Shown: positions 1 through 12,324 of the stretch, piece by piece | How the letters are laid out: each line of letters starts with the position of its first letter | Position numbering within the stretch: position 1 is the first letter of the stretch | DNA from: Nissolia schottii | Taxonomy: Eukaryota; Streptophyta; Magnoliopsida; Fabales; Fabaceae | Direction of reading: 5' to 3' | Assembly (NCBI GenBank): GCA_003254905.1 | Contig: QANU01015246.1 | Location: 124,001-188,000 of the forward strand | DNA: 64,000 nucleotides | The notes under the pieces: model-generated | Databases searched by the model: none | Told to the model about the DNA's origin: nothing | Seen by the model: only the letters and a program-made list of their open reading frames with translations | Made by a program: the position numbers and the translations under genes

Positions 1-1165
1 TTAAAGATAACTCTTATGTGATGCAGAGTTAGATTAGAACTGTCGGTAATATTAATTTCCAAAGCTAAACTCGATGGGATTACAATATTTATAAAACTAG
101 GACCATTACAAAAGGTATGGACAATTTCTATATTCCTTAGGCTTTACATTCAGGATTGTATCTATGTTCTATTGATGACAAGTAAAGCTATACTCATAGG
201 AATACTTCAAAGTATTCAATGACTTTGCCTGTCTGCCTTGGGACTCAAATGTAAGATCCCGAATACTGAAGCACTTTTTTGTGCACAGCTTGACATTGTA
301 AATCTTTGCCTAAATGGCAATTGCCATTAAAAAATGATTCAAAACAAACAGGCTATACATAATCCAACAATTAAACAAACGCACTTCAGCAGAATAAAAC
401 CATCAACAACAAACCCTTGAGAAACTAGAGGCAGAGTTTCATGTCAGAGATATGTTTTCATTGATTATTTGCTGCTTTTTTTTTCCCTTTCACTACTTTA
501 TAATTATATTGATTGTTGCTCCAAGATCGGGCCAGGTTGGCATAAAACAGCTAATATTAAGTCTCAACTATTATTACATCAAGAACCTAACACTACCTTC
601 TCTCACTCCTAGCACATAGCAATCATTACCCACCCATTATCTTCTTTCCAGTAACAGTTCCAAGGAATTTCTTTCCTGCTGATATTAAAAACCTTATACT
701 TTTCCGATTTCCAACATCACTATTAACTTTCTCCACAAACAGTTACAACACCAATAGCAGCCACCATCATAAATTCTATCAACAGCTTTTTTCAACTTAG
801 CCAGGATCTTGCTCTTCAATCTTAGACTTCACAATTCCAAATCAATGACAAATAGATTTCACTCCTACACCATTATAAGCCTCAAATCACAAGCTTCAAA
901 CTATTCTGCAAAAGTAAGGCAGGTTTATCCATCTCGACATATGGAACTAAACAGGTTCAAGGTGTCAAATCAACCAAAATCTTATGGCCTTTTACATCAA
1001 TTGATATTATTTAACTATCAATGTACTTATACAATTCCTCAGAATTCACATCACATCAATAGCAAAACAAACTGGTAAGTAAATTGCAATCTTGGTAATG
1101 ATGAAGGACCAGAGCAGAACAAACAAACAGCAATCAAAACTTAACAGAGAAAATGAGTTGCTTAC
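1..1165 (-). other. Probable intron of the MOM1-like gene
   Basis: This stretch follows the donor at 1165-1164 (exon ending CTACCA, intron GTAAGC). I found no open stretch on the minus strand that continues the upstream frame with usable splice sites, so the following exon is probably beyond base 1. The short open frames on the plus strand here have no recognisable product. Confidence 0.4.
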
Positions 1166-4100
1166 TGGTAGGAGAAGAATTTGGCATAGCTTTGCTATCT
1201 CTGGCCTCAGTAAAAGATGTAAGCTCCTCTGCTGTTTACGTATGTATTCAACATCATTGCCTAGAGGTCTCTCGGTGGCTGGTCAAGCAAACAAATTGAG
1301 TAAGAATGCAATTAACTAGGAATAAATCTGCAACCAGCACCCAACTAGTGGCAAATGGCAGGTAGAGGAAGCAACCCATAGTACGCCACTTCGAGGCAGT
1401 GAATGAGTCAAGGTGGTCGCCTCTTGAATGTGGAGTGGCCAGATTTTTTATTAAAAAAAAATGGAATTAGAACAAATTAATTCTATGGAGATGTGACACC
1501 AAACTAAAAACAAAAACAAAACTATTTTTTTTTTGGATAAAAGAAAAACAAAACTAATTCAAATGTTAGATGTCAATGTGTTTAGTTCCTAATATTCCTG
1601 TCACATGTGCTGTCAATATGTGTTTGGTTCCTAATAAGAAGTTAAGTTTGTACTTTATATGAGTTTCCTTCAGTTTGAAAGTGGAAAAAAAGAAGCAGAA
1701 TGTGTCTAGCCCTAGGCTATGATAAGTGAATATCCACAGAAATAAAAAGGCAAGAATTATCACCAAAGATGTGAGAAGTGGAAGCAACCTCAATTAATCC
1801 TTCAGCACTGTCTATTGTTTTTTTGCTTCTTTATTTTCCCTCAGGTAGTCCAGATTGCCTATTCTACCACTTCTTATTTCATACACACTAGGATAGGAGT
1901 AATTAAGGATAAAAAGTATTGTTTCGGTTATAAATGAGCTCGCGGCTTAGACGCCACTCACCCAGTCTCTCAAAGTCCAAATGATGCCAGATATTCAAAC
2001 CTTCACTAGATCACCTATCACCCTCCCCAACGGAAGTGCTGGCAACTTACAGAAGGGAAAAAAAATGTCATTTTGGCCAAAAATCCATGATGTGATGAGG
2101 TGGGATTAAGATACATTACCAAGGTTTTCTAAGCAACTATCAAACACAAGCAGTTGAACTAGGCTAGAATTAGCAGACATTACCCACTTGATCTCCAGAT
2201 AGTCCAGTAAAAAGTATGTAGCAATTTCAGAAGCTACCATAGAAAACAATCAAAAGCTACAATAGTTCTTGCTATGTGTTGACCTCATTGAACAATTAAA
2301 GGTCATAAGTTAACAAACTGAAATTTATTAACCATGGAGAGCACTAACCTTCTTTGTTTCCAGTAGATAACTTTACTCCTTCAACTTTTGGAGAAAGTTG
2401 ATTAACATTATTGATCAATTTCCTTTGATCGCTTTGCACATCTGGTAAAGGGGTCTGCCTACAAAATCAAGCTAAATGCCACTCAGAAGCTAGAGAAATA
2501 CAATTATCCCATAACTATGCATGCAGACAACACTTTTTCTTCTTTTTGCATATCAGCATTACATTTAATCCACTCAAAAAACAATTTTGTATGCAGATCA
2601 TAACAGCCAGATTCTTATCAAAATAAGTAAATAAGTAAATAAATATAAAGCAAGAATGTAGTCGCATCTCCATACCAATGGACATAACAATCTGCAGCTA
2701 AACTTTAAGCTCTATCATTAACTACACAATGAACTGAAATTTTAGACACACTTTAAATTTTACAACCTTTCCCTTATTTAATACCATCCTTTTGCTTCCC
2801 TAGTTTCCTCACTTTTGTGACTGATCAATACTTTCCAAAACCAGCATCTAAAACGGCAACAGCAAAACATTTTCTTACTATGTGGGTCAGCTATGTGTAA
2901 GCTATTTCTAAAGAAAATCATTTAAGTCAAAGTCTTTCTTAATGGTTTCATCTATAATTTTTAATGGTCTATAATTTTTAATGGTCATTCTCTCCCTTTA
3001 ACTATTGGGATACCCACCATCCAATCTATTCTTCTTACTAAAGCTTTTACAGGTCTTCTCTCCATATAACCAAATCACCTAAGGAGAGATTCCACCGTCT
3101 TTTCCATAATAAGTGGAACCCCAACTTTCTCTCTAATGCATTCATTGTTGATGCTATCTTTTCAAAAACCAACACGTACGAAACACTTAAATTATCTCTA
3201 CTACTAATAAAGGAGCTAGGCAAGTTTAACTGCCCCTTGGTTGCAATTCCTTTGGACCATTACAACCCTCTTATCCGAAAAAAGAGGGGAAGGGGGAAAA
3301 CACACACACACACACACACAACTGCCCATTTTCATTTTTTAAATTTTAAATATTTTCATCCCATTTTCATTTCTTTGGTGCCCCATGGGGCACCCATTTT
3401 TCTAGTGGCTAAATAAAGTCATAGGTCCCTATATTATTTCTCAATGTTCATTTTAGTCTGTAACTGTTTCAGTGTGCTCAATTTAGTCCCTCAATTTATC
3501 AATTACATCAAATGCCCTTATTATGATCATCCATGCCGCTGGCCACACCTAGTGGAATAAAACTCAGCTGTTGATAAATTCATCATGAATTTTACACTGA
3601 ACAAGAAAAGACATTTCAGGACAGGGGAAGAACAAAAGCTAAACCTTTTCTATAATATACAGAGAAAAATCTTATAGGATAGAGAGGTGGGAACCACAAC
3701 AAAGAATGATGGCATAAACTTGATAGCATGCCAAAAGTAAGAAGTAAAGAATCAAAACTCTTAATTCATATTAATTCAGGAATGGCGTAGACAGATTCCC
3801 TATCATTAGCTAATAAATAGCAATTACCTAATCTTTTTTGAACATGACCCATTGGTCCCCACAGTATTGTCACATGGCCTTGAAGGGTCAGCATCCGCAA
3901 TCAAGTTGCAGTTTCCATTATCACCCAATGTAGCAGAAACATCTGAATGCATGTCCGTCATAGTTCCTTTCCTCTTAGAAGATGTCAATTTTTCACCTTT
4001 ATGATGCCCACTACAGTTCCTAATCAAATTTTCATTCAATACAGGATTACTTGACATCTGTGACGCCTCCTCTCTGTGGTAATCAGACTGATCACTTTCA

Positions 4101-5527
4101 GGTGCCCCACTAGCCTCATGAGTTGTGGCATTAGATGGTACCAATGAACCTAGAGTTGCATGATTTTCTGATACTTCTGTCACAGGCCCATTCAACCTAG
4201 ACTCAGCTCTCATCGAATTTGTTGAAACCAACATTTGTGATGCCTCCTCTGCACAGCAATCAAATTGATGCTGTTCAGGTGCTGAACTAGTCTCGTGATT
4301 TGTGGCATTAGATGGTACCAATGAATCTAGAGTCACACTATCTTCTAATAATTCTTTCACATGCCCACTCAAGCTAGACGCAGACGTCTCTTTGGCTTTG
4401 GCATCTTCAGAAGCCAGTACACCATCATTTAGCATCTCTTCTCCACCAGTGTTACCAACTTCTTGAGTTGACTTATCCATCGTATCTGACTCCTCATGGC
4501 AATCTGACATCGCGATATTAAAAAAATATGAATAGAAATATTAGCAATAACAATATTAACAATAGCAATATACTATTATTAACTATCACACATTCACACC
4601 TCACTCAACAACATCATTAATCATCTGCATTTTGATAACAAAAAAAAAGTAAAGTAAAATAAAATTGGAAGACCTGAACAATGGACACAACGCAACACAA
4701 GACAAGCCATTATTCATTACTACTCTTCTTACAATCTTGTTATACAAAATAAACATTGCTTGCCATTCAATTTGGAACAATAAACACCTAGTCATCTTCC
4801 AAAGATCCAAGCATCATCATTTTGGTCCTTTGAAAACTTCTTTCATCAATTTATTCCTTTAATACCAGAAAAACAATCATCACCTGCACCCTTCAATGAA
4901 TTTTGCATCAATTTACTCCCTCACCATATGCAAATTATTACCAATTTAGTCCCTCAATCACACAAACCATCATCAATTAAATGACGTTTTAAATTAGGAC
5001 TAAAAAAAATACCAATTCGAGTATGATTACTACAATTAGGACACTAAATTGATGATCAAATAAGAATTAACAACACGTAGCCCGTTATATTTACCTTCTT
5101 CGGTTTTATCAAACGCTGCCCGATAAACACGCTCATTCACACTCTTATTGTTAACCTTAGAAGAGCTTCCCGCATCCCGTACCTCCTCCTCCTCTTCTTC
5201 TTCTTCAACTTTCAACCGCTTCAAACCCTTTGTTTTCTTCTTCCGATTCACCTTCGAACCCGAAGAAGAAGAAGGAGAAGGAGAAGACCCCGAGCTCTTA
5301 GAATTGGAAGAACCTTTCGAAGGATTCGAGGAAGTGGCTGAAGAAGAAGTGGTAGTAGGAGAAGAGAGGTTCTTCGATCTCCTCTCAGATCTCCTCAAAG
5401 GACTCGTCATCGCCGCCGCCTTCTCCTTCTTCTTTATCTTCTGGATTCGCTTCGACTTGCGGTTCCCGGCGGCGATCGGAGACTTCTTGGACAATGTGTC
5501 CCTGGAGGACCTCGTGGTTGGAACCAT
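1166..5527 (-). CDS. MOM1-like chromatin protein, 5' part (partial, runs off left edge)
   Basis: Four coding exons can be chained with consistent phase: 5095-5527 (ATG at 5527), 3828-4503, 2349-2458 and 1166-1260, giving 438 residues; the next exon lies outside the window. Exon 1 is highly basic and serine-rich (TRSSR, LRRSERRSK), then an acidic run of eight Glu. Exon 2 is acidic and low-complexity with a 59-residue internal duplication. Exon 4 carries a block with YIRKQQRSLHLLLRPEIAKL, which I recall from plant MOM1-type silencing proteins. MOM1 is a nuclear factor that maintains transcriptional gene silencing without changing DNA methylation. No SNF2-type ATPase segment is encoded between the N terminus and this block. 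Donor and acceptor sites are GT/AG at every junction. The gene model is strong; the family name rests on memory of one motif and could be wrong. Confidence 0.55.
3301..3320. repeat. (CA)10 microsatellite
   Basis: Uninterrupted CA dinucleotide run inside the second intron of the MOM1-like gene. Confidence 0.95.
4025..4378 (-). repeat. In-frame tandem duplication inside MOM1-like exon 2
   Basis: Two adjacent units of 59 codons each. Both contain the strings SLVPSNAT and EEASQM at the same offset (for example TLDSLVPSNATNHE against TLGSLVPSNATTHE). The copies have diverged at many positions but keep the same length, so the reading frame is preserved. Confidence 0.9.
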
Positions 5528-6989
5528 CTTCTTCCCTCTCTAAACCCTAATTTTGGGCGATAAATAGATAGAGAATGCGTGAAACGTGATTTTGCTGGGA
5601 AGATGCGGTGGTTGAGATTCCCAGAAGTTGTCAGAGAAAGTAGTACCTTAGTTCATTTTCTGGCAAACGGGGATCGATTGGTTTTGGAGCTAGATCCCTC
5701 CTTGTTATTTTTCTCTCTTTCATCTCATCTATATATTTTCTCAGTCTTCTATTCTTAAATTCAAAGTCTTCTATTCTTAAATTCAAATATATTTACTTAT
5801 TATCTTATCGTATTTTCTTTTGGCTTTAGTCCGTGTTTCCCCCTTCTTTGTTTAAATTGTAATATAATGTTATTTTATTTCTTCTTTCAACAAGGAATGG
5901 TCTCCTGATAAATTTTCATTAGGTATTATGTGGGAAATTAAGTTTCATCGATGTGTGAACAAAAAAATAAAAGGCAAATCACTTATTATTCTTTTAAGAA
6001 TATATTGTTAATAATATTTCTTCAATTAAACATTCTTCTATTTTTTTTAATATAATGTATTTACCCTGCATAATTTTTTTAAAATGAATATTATACCAAA
6101 ATTATAATAATTGTCGTATTACTCTCTTCTTTTCCTTTATACATTTTGGTCAACATTTTTGAAAATTAACTATGGATTTCAATATAATTTTATTTACGTC
6201 ATATCAATTTTTCATTGCCAGTAAACAATTATTTTGGTTTCAATATTTTACTTTTAAAATTTAGTAGATTTAATTTGATAATATTTATTCACATAGATTT
6301 TTTTAAGAGTCTTTTATATTAAAAATAGTATGTAATTAAACTAAACATTCTTATGTTACGTTTGGAAAGGATATTTTCAAATTTCAAAAAAAAAAAAGGG
6401 ATTCAATTACTCCCTTCCTTTTAAATTTTTTGATTTGGATATATGACTTCATTTACAAAATATTTTTGGATAACTTTAAGTAGGTATCAAACAACATTCA
6501 ATACTGGTAAGGCCCAACCAATGATTGGATTTGCTAATTGGTAATTGCCAATGTTAACCGACAAATGTCATGGTCCAACCGATGATCAGTGGGGCTAGTC
6601 AACGACCAACAATCGACTGAGGTGGGAGGGAGAGAGCAGCGAAGGCCAGACAGTGATTGGCGACTGGCAGGGGGTTAACTGGAAACTGCTGAGGGGGGTT
6701 GAGGATGGCTAGCGAGAGATTGATTAGCAACTAGCGAGGTTGACCTAATCGGCTAGCCCGACTAATGACCAGTTTGGCCAACCGACAATTGTTATTGCCA
6801 ACTCACAAACGTCAGTGCATACTAGCTAACATCAGGGATTGACTGATGCCTAATGAGGGTTAGTCAGCAAATGGCGGTGATAGATGACATACAATGAGTA
6901 GTGAATAATGAGTGCTGGTAAAGGTGAGAGATCACACATAACAAGGTCATGTGAGAAATTTATATGAGAAGATCCATTCACGTTAGTTT
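5528..6989. other. Intergenic, AT-rich with a GC-richer repetitive patch
   Basis: 5528 to about 5700 is the likely 5' leader and promoter side of the MOM1-like gene on the minus strand. 5700-6480 is AT-rich with no open frame of note. 6490-6960 is richer in G and C and repeats short words such as CCAACCGA, GGCTAG and GACCA many times without a strict period; I see no coding sequence in it. Confidence 0.5.
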
Positions 6990-7690
6990 CTCTGTTTTAG
7001 GATATTGGTTTATCTGTTTTAACATGTTGATTTTTCTGTTTTAGGCTGTTAGATTCTTTATTTTAAGATGTTGGTTTATTTTAGCGTGTTAGTTTATTGG
7101 TACAAGTTTCTTTTTATTTATTTATCATTATTTTAGCATGTTGATTTCTCTGTTTTAAGATATTGGTTTCTTTATTCTAAACTGTTGGTATCTTTGTTTT
7201 AAGATATTGATTTCTTTTGTTGTTAGAAACACAATTTGGTTTTTTTTGTTCACAAATGTTGCTTTCTTTGTTTGCAGGGGTTGTTTACATAGGTTGCGTG
7301 GTAGTGATATTAAGTGTACATAGTACTAGTGAATGAAACCAACATCATTACAAAAAGAAACCAACATGTTTCTGTAAGAGAAATTGACATGTGTTTTGTA
7401 AGAGAAACCAACATGTCCGAAAAAAGAAACCAACACGACTTGCATAATTTAACAAGTTAAACTTATGTTAATTTAATTTTACTTCACAAACATAAAGATT
7501 TTTTTGGGGGGGGGGCAAAAGCAAAGCAACACTATTGGAAAAGAAACCAACACGATGAAACAAAGAAACCAACGTAGCAACTTGAACGAGTTATTCACAT
7601 GATTTAACTTTGTTTTCAAAAAGAAACAATGTAACTGGAAAAAAAAACATGTTTTTGTAAGAGAAACAAACATGTCTAAAAGAAGAAATC
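6990..7690. repeat. Two opposed blocks of a degenerate ~24 bp minisatellite
   Basis: From 6990 to 7250 variants of GTTTTAAGATGTTGGTTTCT recur about ten times. From 7330 to 7690 the complement (AAGAAACCAACATGT and variants) recurs about eight times. The two blocks are thus inverted around a spacer near 7260-7320. Subterminal repeats of DNA transposons can look like this, but I could not find terminal inverted repeats with a target duplication. Confidence 0.7.
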
Positions 7691-8982
7691 ATCATAACTG
7701 ATATAAAATAAATAAACGCGACTTTAATTAATTTAACAAAAAATCATCAGGACTAAAAAATAGTGGGGGTAGAAGTGTTTGAGTGGAAGGAGCAGTGATG
7801 TGCACATGTTTATTGGTGAGAGTTGGAGTAGAAGAGAGAGAACGTGAGTTGGAATATAAAAGTGATTACTTTTTCTTTGTTTATTATGCACAAGACCCAC
7901 TTTATTTTGGTGGCTATCCGTGGCCATAAAACTAATTGTAAATATAGCATTCTTGGAAGCGATGGAAACTTAAGGTGTGTTTGAATTGACTTTAAAAAGA
8001 AATTACTTATTTTTACTTAAATTCTTATAGTATAATTTTTTTAAAAGAATTTTATTTTCATGTATAAAGTACTTTTATCATAAATCGCTTACATTACCAT
8101 TTTTTTAGAGGTGGAGTGTAACACCCTAGCTAACTGTTTACCCGTACGTCGTAAACAATGCTCACTAGGTTGTTATCTGCTTTGGTTAGGGTTACTTTTA
8201 GCCCCTACTTTAGCTTTGAAAATATTTCCTACTTAGAAAATATGGACCATTTTGAAACTTCTTCTTTCTATACATATGTTAGAAAATATGAGCCGTGTGT
8301 GCCAGATAGAATTTATAATGCAAGCGTCAAAACTTTATACTACACGAATAATGGTTCCAATATAACAACATCAGACAATAAGCAAACAAGTGGTCCATAG
8401 CATACCATCACAAACATTTACATAGATAATATCTTAGGTAATACATACACATAAGTTCTCATAGAAGTACAATACATGGATTGTAACATCCTTAGCCTAG
8501 TTCTTGCTATCCTATTCCTTGATTCATCGTCTTCAAGGTCACCGCTGAGTATATCAACCTGAAGTCCTGCCTTGCCCACCTAGAACCATAAAGGAGCCGG
8601 TGTGAGAACTCTGTGTTCTCAGTGGGAAAACCTCTATCGTCGTTGCTCATTTTACTCTCAATTATGATTCCGCCGCTTAGGGGTCTCTAGATGTCACAGT
8701 TATAGTACATCCCTACTAGTTATTAACATTGCCCCTAGTCTTGAGCAGCTACCTACGTTACTAGGTGACTGGGGGAACCTATCTTTCCTTATCTAGGTCA
8801 TCTGTTCTCCATTCTAAGCCCTGAATCATATATAAAGTTAAATCACATATCATCGTATATAGTTAAAGCACATATCATCATATACAATTAAATCACATAT
8901 CATCATCTTCATGTATTACGTATCGTCATATACGTATATCATATAGACATATTATATTCATATAGAACATATAAGAGGCTTG

Positions 8983-9228
8983 AGGAAATCCACTTGTCAT
9001 AGGGCAGCGTCCTCCATATCATATTAAGTGCCATGAGGAAATCCATTTACCATATGACAGTGTCCTCCATGTCATTTTCTGAGGAAATCCACTCGCCCGA
9101 GGGCGGCGTCCTCCGTATTATGTCAATGCTTGAGGAAATCCACTCGCCCTATGGCGGCGTCCTCCATATCATGTAAATGCTCGAGGAAATCCACTCGCCC
9201 TATGGCGGCATCCTCTGTATCATGTTTG
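8983..9228. repeat. Minisatellite of five ~50 bp units within the solo LTR
   Basis: The core GAGGAAATCCACTCGCCC occurs at about 8983, 9033, 9080, 9132 and 9183, each followed by a GGCGGCGTCCTCC-like half. GAGGA at one side and TCCTC at the other let each unit fold into a short hairpin. The last three units are the most alike. Confidence 0.9.
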
Positions 9229-10727
9229 AGTGCAGGATGTCGTGTTCATGTCGTGTTTGCATGTCATGTTCGTGTCGTATGCATGTCATGTCATCTTATC
9301 TGTGTGGCATGTCATACTACCATATACATATCAGTTTATCCAGTACATTTAGCAAGTCATAAGATCATCCACATGTATCACTTATTCATTATCCTGTTCA
9401 ATAAGCATCATTTATCATCTTAAAACATTCATATACATAGCAATTATAGTTCAATATCCCATGTCATCATCTTCATCATATTCATTGAAAGATCATCATC
9501 ATATACTATAACATATAGCACCTCATTATCATAAGCATCTAACATACTTCCTATCACACAATCATCATCATATAGCATTAGTATATAATTCTCTATTATC
9601 ATAAACATTTAACACGTTATACCATATAACTCATAACATCGTTCATATAATATCACTAACTTCACATAACTCATGGATACCAATCATGCACTGTCACTAA
9701 CTTTACCAATCTCATAACATCAAATCCATCATATATAAGAAACATAACCTCATACTAAACATTTCTTGAACATAATAAACCTAAATCTAGCAACTAGCAA
9801 AACAGACATCTGGTTTCTGTCAGAAAATAGCAATCATAAACCGGAGAGGTCCAAGACCTTACCCCAAGGTTCTTGATAGTCCTAAGATCATTTTTCATAC
9901 TTAAAAATTCAGATTTCAATCCTAACTTCACGAAATTACTATTTTGCCCTTTTTCCCAAAATTGTCGTTTCGCCCCCGTAAACGCCCTGTTTTCTTTAGA
10001 ATTTTAGTTCTCAAAAACCCAATGGACTCAAGACTTGCCCTTAAGTTTTTTATAGTTCTACATATTTTCTGAAAACAAACCAGTTTTTCAGTCCAAACAC
10101 GTGAAATTCCCGTTTTGCCATTTTTCGTAAAAACCCTGTTTTCTGCCTATTTGCTGAGAAATTCATCGGGGACTCCAAAAATTATAAAACTTGACATCCC
10201 CACTCAAAATTTAGTGTAGAATCTAAAAATAACATTAGTTTTCCATGATAAAAATCTCAGCATACATTTCCCTTTAAAATCATGTCATATGCCTATTTCC
10301 GTCTTAGGCATTCCTAAATTCTGACAGAATCACAGACAACACCAACAGATCCAGACAATCATCAATCACATATATATAGATAAAATTCACATAAAAGGCA
10401 TCCTAACATCATATATATCTAATCATGAAACCACATAGACAGTGGTTAGAACGGTTTACCCACTTTGTGACCAAATCCGTCACAAGGTTGCAGAAACTCC
10501 GAAAGTCTTGTGACCGGTGTTCCTGGCTATCGTAGTGATTCTTCAAGGTGATGGATGAAAGTTCTTGATTAGAGAAGTGAAGGGTGATTGCTAGAGATGA
10601 ATTATCAAGGTTATGGTTAATACAGAGACTAGTGTATCGGTATTTCGGAGGAATAACAGCAGAGCGTAAAAACCGGCAGAGTTTCACCAAGGGAGTGTCT
10701 TCTTGCATTCGGAAGAGCTCAAGGGCT

Positions 10728-10736
10728 CCATTTATA
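10728..10736 (-). promoter_or_regulatory. TATA box of the LTR
   Basis: Minus-strand CTATAAATGGAG, a good plant TATA box at a position fitting a U3/R boundary about 550 bp from the 11285 end. It only defines the orientation of the fossil LTR. Confidence 0.6.
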
Positions 10737-11419
10737 GGCCATGGGCTGATTGGCTTCTTGAAGAAGCCAAGGAAAACTTCCTTAAGAAGCCAAGGGCAAA
10801 GTTGTCATTTTAACTCTTATGACTCACCATGCTTAGTCAAAGATGATGTTTCATGAATTTGGCCATTTTGGCCTTGACTTGGCCGTGCATAGGCTTGTTT
10901 CTTGGCCAATTTTGTGGCCAAAAATTTAAGGGTCCCGATAGATCAATTTTGATCAGGTTTTTATTGTTTCCAATCCCGGTACTTCGCTTACGGTCCTCCG
11001 AAAAATATTTCGATCACATCCTTGTGATCTACTAATTTTTTAAGGAATAATTTGAATTAATCTAAGGTATTTGTGAACTTTCAATCATGACCTTATATTT
11101 TACAGATATCTTATATACACCGTTGCACTCAAAAGACAAAAAAGATTCGTTTAAGTGTCTGCAGAATTTTCCTAAATCAAACAGAATTTCTTCTACAGAA
11201 ATTTTAATCTATAGGTTCATGCAAGACCTTGTTTCTCCTATTTAATTTGGAGAATCTTGACTAAGGGAAAAAGCGGGATGTTATATGGAGCATTGCCAAC
11301 GTTTTTAAAAAAAAAGTGATTATCTTATTTTCTTTAATTACGTTTATTAAAGTTATATTTATCATTAACTTTTCTTATAAAAAAGTACTTTATTTTAAGC
11401 TAATCCAAACCAATCCTTA

Positions 11420-12324
11420 TTGAAAAAATAAACCACTTCAATAGTTGATACATTGACTTCACATGATCAAAACGGAGAAAAACATGTTCAACATCATCCT
11501 CTTATAGAACTATTTATTTTATAAGAAAAGCTACTAAGTGCCCACCAAAATATACCTTTCTTTTAATTAGTGGTCTCGGAATTGAGTATTAAATATGAAC
11601 AAAACCAATGCTAAAAAAGTTATATCTCTACAAAATTTAAAATTTTTGAACATGATTGCCTATGCTAAAAAGATGCATGTAATTTTACTAAAGAAAAAGA
11701 AAACAAACATCCTCTTATAAAACTTAAAAAGTTTAAACTGAAAATATTTTATTGAAAGAATAAGTTTTTAAAATTTTTAATACATTACATATGTTGAAAA
11801 TAATCAAATTCTATTTACTTTAAACTTTTTAACAAGTGTTCTGAAAACATTTATAGCAAAACCTTTATTTTATTTAATGAGCTTTTCCTTTTCTATATTC
11901 AATCCTATTATAAATTGGTGGGTTAAATGTCGGCATAATTTTCGAAATTTCAAAATTTTGGCTTTGTTAGTCTCTTTATTGACAATTTTTTTTTTTAATT
12001 TGAGGGATTAATGAAAAAGTTTTGAAATTTTAAGGATGACATTAGTACATTTAAAGACTAAGTTAACACTTTATTATTTTCAAAAATCACTTAAGACACC
12101 GAGGGCTGATTGACAATCTGCAACGTGTCTGCTTTGGGAGGTTATCGAATATGATTGGTAAGAACCAAATAGAAAAGAATAGTAGTGACATCATGTAACA
12201 ACTATATCATATAGGACATTATATATATATACACACACTATGTGCATCAATCTCTCTATCCTCAAGTAGCATTTAGTTTTCAGCCGGCTTCATAGAGTAA
12301 CCAATTTTATGCACTTGACCATAC
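11420..12324 (+). other. Intergenic and promoter region of the LysM receptor gene
   Basis: AT-rich, no recognisable coding sequence. A run ATTATATATATATACAC near 12220 could be the TATA region, followed at about 12245-12280 by a CT-rich stretch (CAATCTCTCTATCCTC) typical of plant leaders. I see no repeat with defined ends here. Confidence 0.45.

Larger units (their letters stand above)
8117..11285 (-). mobile_element. Solo LTR of a Ty3/Gypsy-type retrotransposon (fossil)
   Basis: A 3169 bp element starting TGTAACACCC and closing with a near-mirror GGGATGTTA end, flanked by the 5 bp repeat TGGAG (8112-8116 and 11286-11290). A TATAAATGG box at 10736-10728 on the minus strand sets the orientation: the 11285 end is U3 and the 8117 end is U5. 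Long LTRs with TGTAACA-type ends are usual in the Tekay/Del chromovirus lineage, which I infer here. No internal region, gag or pol is present, so it looks like a solo LTR left after recombination. The clear flanking duplication suggests moderate age. Open frames inside it are not protein genes. Confidence 0.75.
7973..11416. mobile_element. TTA-flanked MITE (PIF/Harbinger, Tourist-like), split by an LTR
   Basis: The left end reads AGGTGTGTTTGAATTGAC and the right end, reverse complemented, GGATTGGTTTGGATTAGC; they are imperfect inverted repeats. TTA lies directly outside both ends (7970-7972 and 11417-11419), the target duplication of PIF/Harbinger elements. Removing the inserted LTR and one copy of its 5 bp duplication leaves an AT-rich element of about 270 bp. 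No transposase is present, so it is non-autonomous. Confidence 0.7.

Noticed and set aside
5148-5543. 131-codon plus-strand frame rich in Glu, Phe and Ser
   Set aside because: It is the exact antisense of the basic, serine-rich first exon of the MOM1-like gene, which has supporting splice structure.
9130-9423. Cys-rich repetitive frames of 61 and 97 codons
   Set aside because: They are translations of the LTR minisatellite.
10409-10856. Frames of 90-99 codons on both strands
   Set aside because: They lie in the R/U5 part of the solo LTR, next to its TATA box, and resemble no protein.
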